From contig OY723305.1 in assembly GCA_963210315.1 (NCBI GenBank), positions 1,240,001-1,304,000 of the forward strand: 64,000 nucleotides of DNA. The letters are read 5' to 3'. Shown here piece after piece: positions 40,601-50,249 of this stretch; position 1 is the stretch's first letter, and the number at the start of each line of letters is the position of its first letter. Made by a program: the position numbers and the translations under genes. The notes beneath the pieces are model-generated. The model was not told where the DNA came from. It made no database searches and was given only the letters and a program-made list of their open reading frames with translations. The stretch comes from Rhynchopus euleeides. Its lineage: Eukaryota > Euglenozoa > Diplonemea > Diplonemida > Diplonemidae.

Positions 40601-43600
40601 CAAGGAGGAGGACGTGTCACCCCCATGCGGGTTTGGCGCCTCCCACCTGTCGGAAAGGCACGACGCCAGCTTCGCAGAGGAACCGCGTGTGAAAAACTCC
40701 AGGCCATCCGACGGGGAAAACGATATCCCTGTCCGGGTGACTCCGTGGATCTCCAGGACAAGGGGCTCGGCTGGAGGGGCAGCAGCTCTCCGTTGGGACT
40801 GCGGCGGAGGGGCGGCGGCCCGCTTTGCTCTGAAGAACCCACCGGTGGGGTCGTGCGTTAAAGCTGGGGCAGGCATGCGCCGCGGGGAATAAACAGAATA
40901 GGCTCCACCACCTCCACCACCACCCCCGATGTCCTGCCCATCATCGTGTGGCTGCTGAGGCGGCTCCAGGAGATACGACATGATCCGAAGGGCGGCGTCA
41001 CGCCCCTCCGTGTCCGGCGGATGGGGCACCCCCTCTGTGTTGTCGTCGTCCTCATCCTCATCATCATCCTCGCCGTGTTGCGGTTCGGCATGCCTCCTCC
41101 CCTGCGCAGCCCCAATAGCCCCCCCAGGGGACTCCGCCACCCCACACCTGCACGGGCTATCCAGCATGCTATAAGCCCGGGTGCTGTTGGAATACACCGC
41201 CCGCTTCAGCCGGAGGAATCCCACCCCTTCTCCTTCTCCTCCTCCTCCTCCACCCGTCTCCTCAGAACCCCTCCACCCAGCAGTGTATGGGTCCTGGGGT
41301 GGGTGGATTCCATCCAGGTCGCCCTCCTCCTCCTCCTCTTCAGCCGCGTCTCCCTCAAGGCTGGAAGCTTCGTCGAGTTGGGGGGCATATCCCTCTGCTG
41401 CCGGATAGGAGGAGGTGGTGGTGGTGGTGGAGGAGGAGGAGGAGGCAACCTGGGGGCAGGGTGTGGCGGTTTGGGTGTCGGGAGGAGGGGCGCCCATGCC
41501 AACCTGCCAGCTGCGGTGGAGCCCGGTTGAAGACTCGAGGGAGTTTGCGAGGAGGTGCCAGCTGAGGAGACGGGGTTTGGCAAACCTCTCCACCGCAGAC
41601 GATGCGGTGTCCCGGACGCACTGCCCAAGGAATGCGACAATCCACTTCCTCGCGAGGCAGCCCGGGCATGCCGCAGCACTGCTCTTCGGAACCCCACCGC
41701 CTGGCAGAGCCCCGACATCACCACTCCCTTGGCAGTCAGAAGAGGAGTTCGCATCCGCATCCGTAAAAACCTCATTGCTGTCAGACCCGGTGGCGGAGTC
41801 GGAGTCGGAGTGGGGCATATCCCCACCCCCCACTCCACCTCCCCCACCCCCACCCCCGGCACCTCCGCCCCGCGCGGCCTTCTCAGGGCAGGACGCGAGG
41901 GAGGTTGGGTGCAGCAGCGCGTCGACACCCCTCCCCCCGCGCCACCACTGCCTCTGCGATGTATACCGCGGGTCGAGCAGCGCCGGGTCGAGCTCGGAGG
42001 AGATGTACCTCTCCTGGGGCTGGGAAAACCCGCCGGGTTTCCTCCGTGGCATCGAGGGTGGGGACAGGGCGCGGTGCCCCCCGCCCTGCGAGTTGTTCTG
42101 CGCCGCCTTCCTCCGTTTCCCCCCCCTCCGTCTCGCCGTGGCCTGCCTCGCGGTGAGATTTTCAACGGAAATCGCCCCGGCTCCTGGATGCGACACATGC
42201 ACCGAAAAGACATGCCCGTCTGACGCATCCCCTCCCGACTCGAGCAAACCATGCAGCCTCCGCCACACCCCAACCTGGCTCGACTGCGCGGCACCCGCAG
42301 GATCTGCCCGAGGCGCACCAATCGAGTCAGGGCACCTCTCTCCTGACTCAGCCGCACCGGGATTCCCTGGCATGGCACCCTCCGGTTGGCGGAATCGTCT
42401 CCCCGAGAAAACAGGCCCGTCAGCCGCCTGAGCCGGCTCCAGGACAAACGGGGGTTCTTTGCGAAGCCTCGCCTCCGGCGGAGGTGACGAAGACCCCGCA
42501 CCGGAGGAGGAGAGGCTCCTCCCCCTCGCGGTGACACGCAGCTGCCCTGCCGAGGGGTCTGGCGTGGGCCCCTCCCAGGCGCCTGCGAGGATAACCACGT
42601 CGGAGGGGGGTTCGAAGGTGTGGAGGAATTGGAATGTCCTGGAGTGCCCATACCGCAGCCCCCCCGGGGCGGGTGCGTCGCGGCTCGGCTGGGCAGGGGC
42701 TGCGTCGTCGTCGGGGGACCAGCTGCACACCGCGTCGGGGCACTGCTGCGACTTCGGCGACGAGGCGGATGACCCACCCTCTGCCGGGTGATGCCCTGGC
42801 GGGGCGGCGTGCTGCTCCGGCACCGCTGCAACCGCAACCCCATGGGTGACTTCCTCCGCTCCGACGGCAGAGGTGGCGGAGGTGCTGTCCCCCTGCTGCT
42901 CCGCGGGTTCCTCCGACACGCCGTGGCAGAGCGCCGCCGACGCGGCGCACGCAAGCCCGACAGCGGCTGCCGCCGCAGCCGCCGCGGCGGCGGTCGGGCT
43001 GGGTGTTGCGTGGGGCTGGGCACCCCACCTCCCACCCCCTCCACACCCCTGGGTCTGCTGCGCGGAGGGTGCGCGGTGGACGCTCTGCGATGCCACAGCA
43101 GCGTTGGCGATGTCCAGCGTGCTGAAGTGCACCCTCTGCTTCGCCGGCTTCTGCGGAGGGGGTGTGAACGGGCTGAACATCCCGGGGGAGTTTGATGCTG
43201 TGGGAGTCGCGACGCTCCCCGGGGTCCCCCCCGCCTGCGACCCTCCGAGAGCTGCCGTGAGCCCCGCGGGGAACGGGGCGCAGCTGTTGTTGCGGGCGCG
43301 CTGCTGGGAGGAGGATCGCACCTTCGATTTGAACCACTCCCACCCGCCCTGCGAGCTGGAGAGCGACGCGACGCTCATCGTGTCGGGCTGGGCGCCACCG
43401 CAGACGGAGTCGCCATCGCCATCGCCCCCCTCCCCGGATATTTTTGAAGCCGGCACGCTCTTCGAGGATATGCTGGATGTATCACCGCTTCCTCCGCTCG
43501 GAGTCCTCCCAAAGCTCGCCACCGTGAGCCCCGCAACACGCCCCGACCTCGGCGTCGCAGGGGAGGGGTTCGCGAGGCGTGCCGTCGAGACCCCCCTCGC

Positions 43601-44791
43601 CCCCGGGGGGAGGTAGGCACCCCACACCGCACGCCCGCCCCCCGAGATGACGAACACCTGCCCCCCGCTCACGGCGCACTCGCTGATGGGGCTTCCGGAG
43701 GCACCCCCGGGGAGGGACACTGCGCAGGCGAAGGGGACGGTGCCATTCGTCGTGTCGAGAAACGACAGCTGGCTGTGCTGCACCGCGCAGAGCAGAGGCG
43801 CGCAGTGGGGCGGGGCTGCAGGGTCGGGGCAGACGACCAGCGCCCCCATCGCGGCGGAGGTGGGGGCGCGCTGCTCCCCTGCAGCAGAGTGGGCCGGGGT
43901 GGCGTCGCCGTCGGGGGATGCATCATCCTGCAGCGTGGCGGCGCAGGCCTCTGAGGGGGGAGGGAAGACGAGGGAGTTGACGACAAGCCCCGTCTTGTCT
44001 GCGATCCACAGCTTGCCGCTCTGCCGTGCGACGCAGATGTTGGGCTGGCGCTGAGGTGGGCCGACGCAGGCCGCCCCGAGGGAACCGCCGCCGCGGCGGT
44101 TTCTCCCGACGACAACTGCGCGTTTGGTGGCGATGTCATAGAGCTTGACTGTCCCGCCCGCCTTGCGGTAGACCAGGCATCCGCTGTGGCACTGCAGATC
44201 CAGCACCGCAGAGTCTTCGGAGATGAGCACGGTGGGCTTGTCGCGCTTCACGGGGAAGCTGTATATTTTATTCGCCGAGTCGGAGAAGAAGAGCACCGGT
44301 GGGAGGGACGGGTCGCCTTGCGGCGACACCCCGGGGTGCATCCAGGCCAGCCGCTTCACGTCGTGCTGGTGGAAGTGGACAGAGCCACCCTTCTGGTCGA
44401 GGGAGGCAACTCCAACGATTGTCTCCCCGCAGTAGGCCAGCCAGTGCTCGTCATCGGAGAAGGTGATGTGCGCAACGTCCCCTGCTATAGGGACACGGAA
44501 GTCGATGGGGTCGGCAATGGCATCTGTGCTGCCGCTGCCCTGCAGGGGGCAGGTCTGCAAGGCGCGGACAACGCCCTTCCCGCTCTCGGCAACCGCTATG
44601 TAGTGTGCAGACCCTGCAAGCGCGCAGAGGCGGTTTCCCGGCTCCGAAGCCTGGAGGCGGTGCTCAAAGGCAAAGGTGGCATCGCAGCTTGCCTCGCCCA
44701 GCGATGTGATTGAGGAGGCGCGTGCGGCGACGCCGTCGCGGGGTCGTGTCGGGAGGCGTGACGGCGACGTCGACGGGGACGAGCCGAACAT
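37640..44791 (-). CDS. Giant single-exon ORF: HPS5/TECPR2-like beta-propeller with C-terminal RING-H2
   Basis: About 2,383 codons without interruption from MFGSSPSTSPSRLPTRPRDG (ATG at 44791); the frame is open 79 codons further upstream, but its last part lies in transposon K1, so I reject that start. Residues about 30-330 look like a degenerate WD propeller: LAWMHPGV...VLFFSDSANKIYSFPV, SEDSAVLDLQC, VVVGRNRRGGGSLGAACVG, ICVARQSGKLWIADKTG. These echo the HPS5/TECPR2 pattern. A very long Ser/Gly/Pro-rich region follows, then a helical region from about residue 1500. Residues about 2267-2303 form a RING-H2: CPSC...LPCGHTFHQACLHG.ECPIC. The layout recalls endolysosomal tethers (HPS5, VPS8, VPS41), so a role in vesicle traffic or ubiquitylation is inferred. 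Antisense frames up to 460 codons are artefacts of GC-rich codon use. Confidence 0.6.
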   Translation of the reverse strand: MFGSSPSTSPSRLPTRPRDGVAARASSITSLGEASCDATFAFEHRLQASEPGNRLCALAGSAHYIAVAESGKGVVRALQTCPLQGSGSTDAIADPIDFRVPIAGDVAHITFSDDEHWLAYCGETIVGVASLDQKGGSVHFHQHDVKRLAWMHPGVSPQGDPSLPPVLFFSDSANKIYSFPVKRDKPTVLISEDSAVLDLQCHSGCLVYRKAGGTVKLYDIATKRAVVVGRNRRGGGSLGAACVGPPQRQPNICVARQSGKLWIADKTGLVVNSLVFPPPSEACAATLQDDASPDGDATPAHSAAGEQRAPTSAAMGALVVCPDPAAPPHCAPLLCAVQHSQLSFLDTTNGTVPFACAVSLPGGASGSPISECAVSGGQVFVISGGGRAVWGAYLPPGARGVSTARLANPSPATPRSGRVAGLTVASFGRTPSGGSGDTSSISSKSVPASKISGEGGDGDGDSVCGGAQPDTMSVASLSSSQGGWEWFKSKVRSSSQQRARNNSCAPFPAGLTAALGGSQAGGTPGSVATPTASNSPGMFSPFTPPPQKPAKQRVHFSTLDIANAAVASQSVHRAPSAQQTQGCGGGGRWGAQPHATPSPTAAAAAAAAAAVGLACAASAALCHGVSEEPAEQQGDSTSATSAVGAEEVTHGVAVAAVPEQHAAPPGHHPAEGGSSASSPKSQQCPDAVCSWSPDDDAAPAQPSRDAPAPGGLRYGHSRTFQFLHTFEPPSDVVILAGAWEGPTPDPSAGQLRVTARGRSLSSSGAGSSSPPPEARLRKEPPFVLEPAQAADGPVFSGRRFRQPEGAMPGNPGAAESGERCPDSIGAPRADPAGAAQSSQVGVWRRLHGLLESGGDASDGHVFSVHVSHPGAGAISVENLTARQATARRRGGKRRKAAQNNSQGGGHRALSPPSMPRRKPGGFSQPQERYISSELDPALLDPRYTSQRQWWRGGRGVDALLHPTSLASCPEKAARGGGAGGGGGGGGVGGGDMPHSDSDSATGSDSNEVFTDADANSSSDCQGSGDVGALPGGGVPKSSAAACPGCLARKWIVAFLGQCVRDTASSAVERFAKPRLLSWHLLANSLESSTGLHRSWQVGMGAPPPDTQTATPCPQVASSSSSTTTTTSSYPAAEGYAPQLDEASSLEGDAAEEEEEEGDLDGIHPPQDPYTAGWRGSEETGGGGGGEGEGVGFLRLKRAVYSNSTRAYSMLDSPCRCGVAESPGGAIGAAQGRRHAEPQHGEDDDEDEDDDNTEGVPHPPDTEGRDAALRIMSYLLEPPQQPHDDGQDIGGGGGGGGAYSVYSPRRMPAPALTHDPTGGFFRAKRAAAPPPQSQRRAAAPPAEPLVLEIHGVTRTGISFSPSDGLEFFTRGSSAKLASCLSDRWEAPNPHGGDTSSSLTPRTPRTPRTPRGGMPMPSVGAAGGSGGGGGGGGGGGTDPSSKGVVDPTASLRKNHPAGAAPAAFLQGGGGAAAVAFRREGPAEEPDSTPPQTPPANGGSAGGGFAAEAVSSPLVEPSTSVPPLGLMCFSPLLCGTDALYDLCRKLDPSALQHTPNTATSTSTSTSPTPPVGRWTTLSLPHRKAAGGGADAHPSLHSSPAAADLHIGGCPSGIAVLGAVAGSLLAKRRHGAPQQGAVGAAQHPLFGAEFPETLFAPNPPREGAEGAAAVDGGPPQQQADRVALLRQSLGVLRCLSHFDQIFFSQMFSFPALLAGIGTLASEVSGAPLHASAERGRIRLCDGLTPPGGATPSSHPPIVSTNASFILSCLPFVLTCQGSGAAAYTLLVSNRSGAVSRKWGYFLEAILFLVEDLLLVKLRGCVGSGTQISDGFQIQDWRAVEMRTGDLLHHLLGLRVDLASDACVHRGELQKALQALSSAASSALPPGERAAIRDIWRRSLDSLLKSFVFVYTSAITQHGISLEESTPKWKKGSATVMRHMKTVFHSELLRHLWVASGCGASASGGSGGPAGGSGFKVSDNLLDDCLAILASTSGDARSDAGLANLVISRGVAALARGSHPAALPSFLTMVLRQPHQFAYSQPAALAALQHGSAVPAVRRLLIHFLSANVDRFPNSGYAKLLLKVLVESGSRTDLECVLRKYTGGGGGVCGTPPCCTTALRLSLDAVEAAQSCDGVVPPSEVVKSVANVVSPAAAFGLMEQHAEHPGWSTPGAGCGRALSSICSAARALHLRRQCIRGAQRSIERAAASSLDTLPPVARVVLQEEARPVGGGNARNQRILQDCDIAVRVSSGDVCTSTSSNHWAACVSADAICPSCLLPLAAALSLALPCGHTFHQACLHGLECPICSSVSLTSIARLKRAPGPVGMLKVEPAAVQGAPQQSSGGTAAAPGGAASGVGSSSSGGGGSCSPSSSIVSQGGGTSPVLVVLL

Positions 44792-45119
44792 CGATGGTGG
44801 CCCTCCAGCGCGGGGGGGGGGGGGGGGGAGGGGGTGCTGCGCTGGTAGAGAAGCCTGTGAGATGGAGGGGTGGGTGGCCAAAGGGATGGGTGTGATGGTG
44901 TGAGGAGTCGGTCTTCGGAGGGGAGGGGGAGGGGGGGGGGTAAAGAGTAGAATGTAGAATTGATTGTTCCACGGTATTACACGGTGGGATCTTGTAAATT
45001 TTACATGTATAACTACAAGTATATACATGTATTATACATGTATAATACTTGCATGTCAACTATTATACATGTATAATACATGTATATGCCTGAAATATAC
45101 ATGTAAAATACATGTATAT

Positions 45120-47267
45120 TAATATGAATCTGCCCCGTTAACGGGTAACCGGTATTACCGGGTATTACCGGAAACCCGGTAATCGGCCTCCATTACCGGG
45201 TATTACCGGGTCAAAAACGGGTATTACCGGGTAAAATCGGGGGTATTACCGGGTCCGGTAATACCCGTTTTTGTATTACCGGGGATTTTCCGTGGGGATT
45301 TCCTTGGTACAGGGATGGTTCGTGGGGTGTCGCAGTGAATCAACTGCAGGGTTCTGGTGATCTTCCGTCTGGCAGTCCAAGGGAAGGTGCGCGGGGGGAA
45401 TGTCAGGTGTTAGGTGACCCCCCTGCGTTATTCTGAAGGCCAGCCTCTGCAGCCCCTCCTGGCCCACCCCTCACAGGGGCGGCCCTGGGAACACTGGGAG
45501 TGGGAACGGCTGGGGAACACCCACGTTCAGTACAACCAAGATCTATGAGGCAGGCTTTGCGGCATGGCGGTGGGGGGCTGTGTTGGCGTGGCATGCCCCG
45601 ATGATACACAAACAAAGGTCGAGATAATGAGCCCAGGCCCTGATTCCAACACCTGTTCGTTCAACCAAGATCTATGAGGGACACACCCCTGTCTGTGCCT
45701 GTGTCCTCCGTGTGTTGCCTCCTCTCCCTCCCTCTTCAATGCACTTCATGGCCTGGTCCGCTTCCACGGAGGCAGAGCGTGTCGTCACACAACAGGCCGT
45801 CCACGAGGCTAAGTTCTTTGAAACATGCATCATGACTTGTCCCGACTCGAACCAAGCTGATGATTTATCAGAGGGACCAGTAGCCAAGCAAGATGACAAG
45901 AAGCAGGCGCAACTCGTGCATATATTGAGGGCCTGGTCGAATCCACGTTTTGCTGGGACTTCTCTGGATTGCATCATATCGTAAGGGGTCGCTCAAATAC
46001 CTTGCCGCACTAGCCCGGATCTTAGCTGCAGGTCCGGTACAGAGTGCCAGGTGCTCTTGTCAAGGGTGTCGCCAGAGAGGCTTCACATGGGAATGGGCGT
46101 CTTGCTGTGGAGCGTATCACAGAGGATTTCTCAAAATGGAAACGTGTCGACACCACAACTCCAGAACCAGCTCTTCCCGTCCACCTGCCCAAACCAGCCG
46201 TTGTCTGGGAGTCGTGAGGCCACCACGTGGGTCGACTGCAGGCTGGTTAGCTTCCGCTCATCATACACGGGGCGGATACCCTCAGCGTCCCGAAGGCAGG
46301 TGCGATTATCCACCTTGGCCCGGGGGCAGTCCAGTGGCGGGCCCGTGTTGAAGCCACCCCAGCAAATACAAGTCCGCTCACCGTACTGTGACCTGCTGTG
46401 GCAGGAACCACAAGCCCGGCCACGCCAAGAAGCACCTCTCGGTACCATAATGCTCGTTGGCTGCTCGCAGGTAAGTGTTGCGACAAGCACCCAGCCAGCA
46501 GAGCGATGTAACCGAATAACGGATCTGGCGTGACCAATCACTCGAGCCTGGAGTAGGAGAAGATGCACGCCTAGGAGGTTTCCCTGAACGAAGGATCGAT
46601 AATTGGAAACGAGGAGCCCTTCGCTCTGTGCCACTGTGTGCCCAACTGTGCCACTTTGCAACCAGTTTGGTGACGCACCGTTTCTGCATTTCTGAGCCAA
46701 GGTCCTTAAATGATGGAAGCTATGGGAACAGTGCCTCTCTGTGATGGAACCTTCATTGGTTCAGAATGTGCCTGCCCCAAGACCCTGTTGGCCCAGGCAG
46801 TCACTGCCCCCAATGGAATGGTGCTCGCAGACTTTGGGAGAGGAAGGTAGCCCTACGATCACGCCTGTCTCATGTTATGCGTGTGTGTGATCGACTGCCT
46901 GATCTGACGACACTGCCGGCTCTGGAAGGGCTCGGGTGGTGTGTGGGCACCGTGCAGTAGTCAGCACTGCTGCGACGGAAACTCGAAAAGTCTGCAGTGA
47001 GCCACACAAACCAGACGTGAACTGCGGAACCCGGCTTTCGATCACCCCATGCGCCATAGAATCCAACGTCGACCACAACACACTGCTAAGGGGAAGGGAA
47101 TCAACCCACAAAACAAAGGGAAATTCCCATGAAAAATACCCGGTAGCGCTACCGGGCTATAACCGGGTATTACCGGGTATTACCGGGCAAACGGGTATTA
47201 CCGGACCCGGTAATACCCGTTTTTCGACCCGGTAATACCCGGTAGCCGTTAACGGGGCAGATTCATG
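45120..47267. mobile_element. Element L inside K1 (ATGAATCTGCCCCGTTAACGG ends)
   Basis: The left terminus is at about 45124 and the right at about 47267. Subterminal arrays consist of CCGGGTATTACCGG and ACCCGGTAATACCCG. The K sequence GTATAT occurs on both outer sides (45114-45119, 47268-47273) but once in the equivalent K text, suggesting a duplication of up to 6 bp. The interior has broken plus-strand coding text (HEAKFFETCIMTCPDSNQAD at about 45800; VERITEDFSKWKRVDTT at about 46130; CCGRNHKPGHAKKHL at about 46390), probably a decayed transposase with a small zinc motif. Confidence 0.75.
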
Positions 47268-47550
47268 GTATATCAAGTAAAAATACAAGTATAATACTTG
47301 CATGTCAACTATTATACTTGTATTTTTACTTGATATACATGTATTTTACATGTATATTTCAGGCATTTACATGTATTTTACATGTATAATACTTGTCATG
47401 CAAGTATTATACATGTAAAATACTTGCATGACAAGTAAAATACTTGCATGCAAGTAAAATACATGTATTTTACTTGCATGCAAGTATTTTACTTGTCATG
47501 CAAGTATTATACATGTATTTTACTTGTCATGCAAGTATTTTACATGTATA

Positions 47551-47895
47551 CCGTATACGTAAATATTATGGAACGTAAATATTATGGAACGGGCCCATTT
47601 TTGGCCGGTCCGTTCCATAATATTTACGTTCCATAATATTTACAGGGCCAGTTGGGGACTCGGTGGTGAGGACGGCTTGCGTCAGGAATCGCGCGAAAAG
47701 TGCACGAGTAGGTCCCGTCAGGGACTCTGTATGCCGTCCGATCACCTGGTCCAAGTCCCCGAGTCGCAGAAAGCCCTGTAAATATTATGGAACGAAAAAA
47801 ATCTGGAACGCCAACCCACCAGCGTTCCAAAATATTTACGTTCCATAATATTTACGTTCCATAATATTTACGTTCCAAAATATTTACGTATACGG
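47551..47895. mobile_element. Miniature element M inside K1 (CCGTATACG ends, TSD TA)
   Basis: 345 bp. Ends CCGTATACGTAAATATTATGG and complement; repeated CGTAAATATTATGGAACG units near both ends. K2 retains the unoccupied sequence ACATGTATAATACTTGC; in K1 it is split as ACATGTATA|M|TAATACTTGC, demonstrating a TA duplication. Non-coding. Confidence 0.9.
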
Positions 47896-48068
47896 TAATA
47901 CTTGCATGACAAGTATTATACATGTAAAATACATGTAAATGCCTGAAATATACATGTAAAATACATGTATATCAAGTAAAAATACAAGTATAATAGTTGA
48001 CATGCAAGTATTATACTTGTATTTTTACTTGATATACATGTATTTTACATGTATATTTCAGGCATATA

Positions 48069-48835
48069 CCGTAAACGGAAAAAGGGTGGACCGTAAAAAT
48101 GTTCCAAGTTCCCAAAAAAAAGCCAAACGTTCCATCTTTTTTACGGTCCACTATTTATTGGGACTGAATATGGAACGGACAATGCGACTTTCGCCCGCGG
48201 GCTGGTGGGTTGCGGCCTCCATGCCGCAGACTTCCACGTAGGCCTCCCGACCTCCCAGCTTTGGACCCTCCCTCCACCACCGCAACCAACACCAGCAAGA
48301 GAAGCAAGGCCTCCCTGCGTGCGGAAAGGGCACGATCACCACCACTCACCTCGAGAAGTGTAGTACCATGCAAGGAGCGTTCCGGTAGAAGTAAAAATAG
48401 AACCTGCTGCGCTCGCCCACATAAGCAGCCACAGTACGGCAGGGCGCGCAGACAGAAGCTGAGACGACCGGGCTCCCTCCAGATGTAAATTCGTGAATCA
48501 GTGCCCGGAAAATTCAGGGAAATCGTACTCCTTTAGTGTAGTACACCCTGCAGTAACTGTGGGAGAACAGTTCCGGACGATGGTGAGCGCGCACTATGTG
48601 TTGAGGCCCTGTGGTGTTGATCCTGAAGCTTCAGTCGTACGATTTCCTTGGTTCCTTCGCGACTTCGTCGCTCGGAACTCGTAAAAAAACTGCCAAGTCC
48701 ACTATCCCAACCGTAAAATAGGTGGACCGTAAAAATGTTCCAAGTTCCGGAAAAATCCTATTTGTTCCATCTTTTTTACGGTCCACCTATAGTACGGTTC
48801 ACCTTTATTACGGTCCACAATATTTCCTTTTACGG
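48069..48835. mobile_element. Miniature element N inside K1 (CCGTAAA ends, TSD TA)
   Basis: 767 bp. Ends CCGTAAACGG / CCTTTTACGG; subterminal repeats of GGTGGACCGTAAAAATGTTCC and complement. K2 keeps the empty site GGCATATACATG; in K1 it is GGCATATA|N|TACATG, so the duplication is TA. The interior includes a copy of dispersed repeat S (48527-48650). The CCGTA start is shared with M, so the two are probably related. Confidence 0.88.
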
Positions 48836-48947
48836 TACATGTATTATACATGTATAATAGTTGACATGCAAGTATTATACATGTATAATACATGTATATA
48901 CTTGTAGTTATACATGTAAAATTTACAAGATCCCACCGTGTAAATTT

Positions 48948-49639
48948 CACGGTGGGATCTTGTAAATTTTACATGTATAACTACAAGTATATACATGTAT
49001 TATACATGTATAATACTTGCATGTCAACTATTATACATGTATAATACATGTATATGCCTGAAATATACATGTAAAATACATGTATATCAAGTAAAAATAC
49101 ATGTATAATACTTGCATGTCAACTATTATACATGTATCTTTACTTGATATACATGTATTTTACATGTATATTTCATGCATTTACATGTATTTTACATGTA
49201 TAATACTTGTCATGCAAGTATTATACATGTAAAATACTTGCATGACAAGTAAAATACTTGCATGCAAGTAAAATACATGTATTTTACTTGCATGCAAGTA
49301 TTTTACTTGTCATGCAAGTATTATACATGTATTTTACTTGTCATGCAAGTATTTTACATGTATAATACTTGCATGACAAGTATTATACATGTAAAATACA
49401 TGTAAATGCATGAAATATACATGTAAAATACATGTAAATCAAGTAAAGATACATGTATAATAGTTGACATGCAAGTATTATACTTGTATTTTTACTTGAT
49501 ATACATGTATTTTACATGTATATTTCAGGCATATACATGTATTATACATGTATAATAGTTGACATGCAAGTATTATACATGTATAATACATGTATTATAC
49601 TTGTAGTTATACATGTAAAATTTACAAGATCCCACCGTG
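48948..49639. mobile_element. K-family foldback element K2, 692-bp near-perfect palindrome
   Basis: Same ends as K1 and an uninterrupted body, giving the reference for K1's insertions. The two halves are nearly exact complements, so a single strand could fold into a hairpin of about 345 bp. The right end abuts a D2 copy that lacks its first ~10 bases, and no 2-bp duplication is evident, so K2's junctions have been rearranged. Confidence 0.9.
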
Positions 49640-50249
49640 AATGGGGGTGACAAACACGATTTTTCAAAAAACCGGCGCAGAGGCCCCAAAGCCCCCGTAA
49701 ACCCTCCAAACCCCCCCAGATCGGTCCGGAAACCCATCGAACCCCACTTTTCCACCATTCCGGGCACCTCAGGTGCCCGAATTGGGGTACCTAAATTTTG
49801 TGCCACCGTTTGGTACCGTACAGTGCCACTGTGTGGGAGGTTGGAAAAGAAAATGCCCCAACACACCACATCTGAGGGTTGCAATGCATGTTGCTTGCCA
49901 ACCACGTCATCCGGTGGGTGTCAGGCGCTATGTACACGGTGGACTCCAGCGGCCCTAGCGGGAGTCTGGGAGCGGGAGTCTGAGCGGGTGTCAAAGACTC
50001 CCGCTAGCGGGAGTCTATACTCCCGCTAGGGGGAGTCTGACTCCCCCTAGCGGGAGTCTTTTCACCTATTTTCATCCATTTTTCCCATGATATAGTTACA
50101 GTCTACTGGCGTGGGGGGTAAAATCATGGTGGAAGAGGGATGGGGAGGGGCTTGTTTTGCTTCTGTCAGTTTCCCCGGACTCTGGACTACCTACCTATCC
50201 TCCTGGTAGCGGCTACACCTGCGGAGGTGAGCGGTTAGAATTTGAGGTG

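Larger units (their letters stand above)
44980..48940. mobile_element. K-family foldback element K1 (CACGGTGG ends, TSD TA), carrying L, M and N
   Basis: Ends CACGGTGGGATCTTGTAAAT and complement, TA on both sides (44978-44979, 48941-48942). The body is almost pure palindrome built of ACATGTAT, TACTTGCATGCAAGTA and TATACATGTATA words. Three other elements are inserted: L (45120-47267), M (47551-47895), N (48069-48835). Without them it would be about the size of K2. Its left end is 189 bp upstream of the chosen start codon of the HPS5-like gene, so it lies in that gene's promoter region. Confidence 0.9.

Noticed and set aside
39510-40892. Plus-strand open frame of 460 codons, and many others antisense to the HPS5-like gene
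   Set aside because: They lie fully opposite a much longer ORF with recognisable domains and are made of Pro/Ala/Gly/Ser shadows of GC-rich codons.
44792-45028. Upstream extension of the HPS5-like ORF to an ATG at 45028
   Set aside because: Its first residues are encoded by transposon K1 and the rest by a C-run (poly-Pro); the downstream Met at 44791 is followed by protein-like sequence.
48941-48950. TAAATTT between K1 and K2 as a shared target duplication
   Set aside because: K1's TA duplication is accounted for, but K2's right side (AAT) does not match; the K2 junctions are rearranged, so no duplication is claimed.
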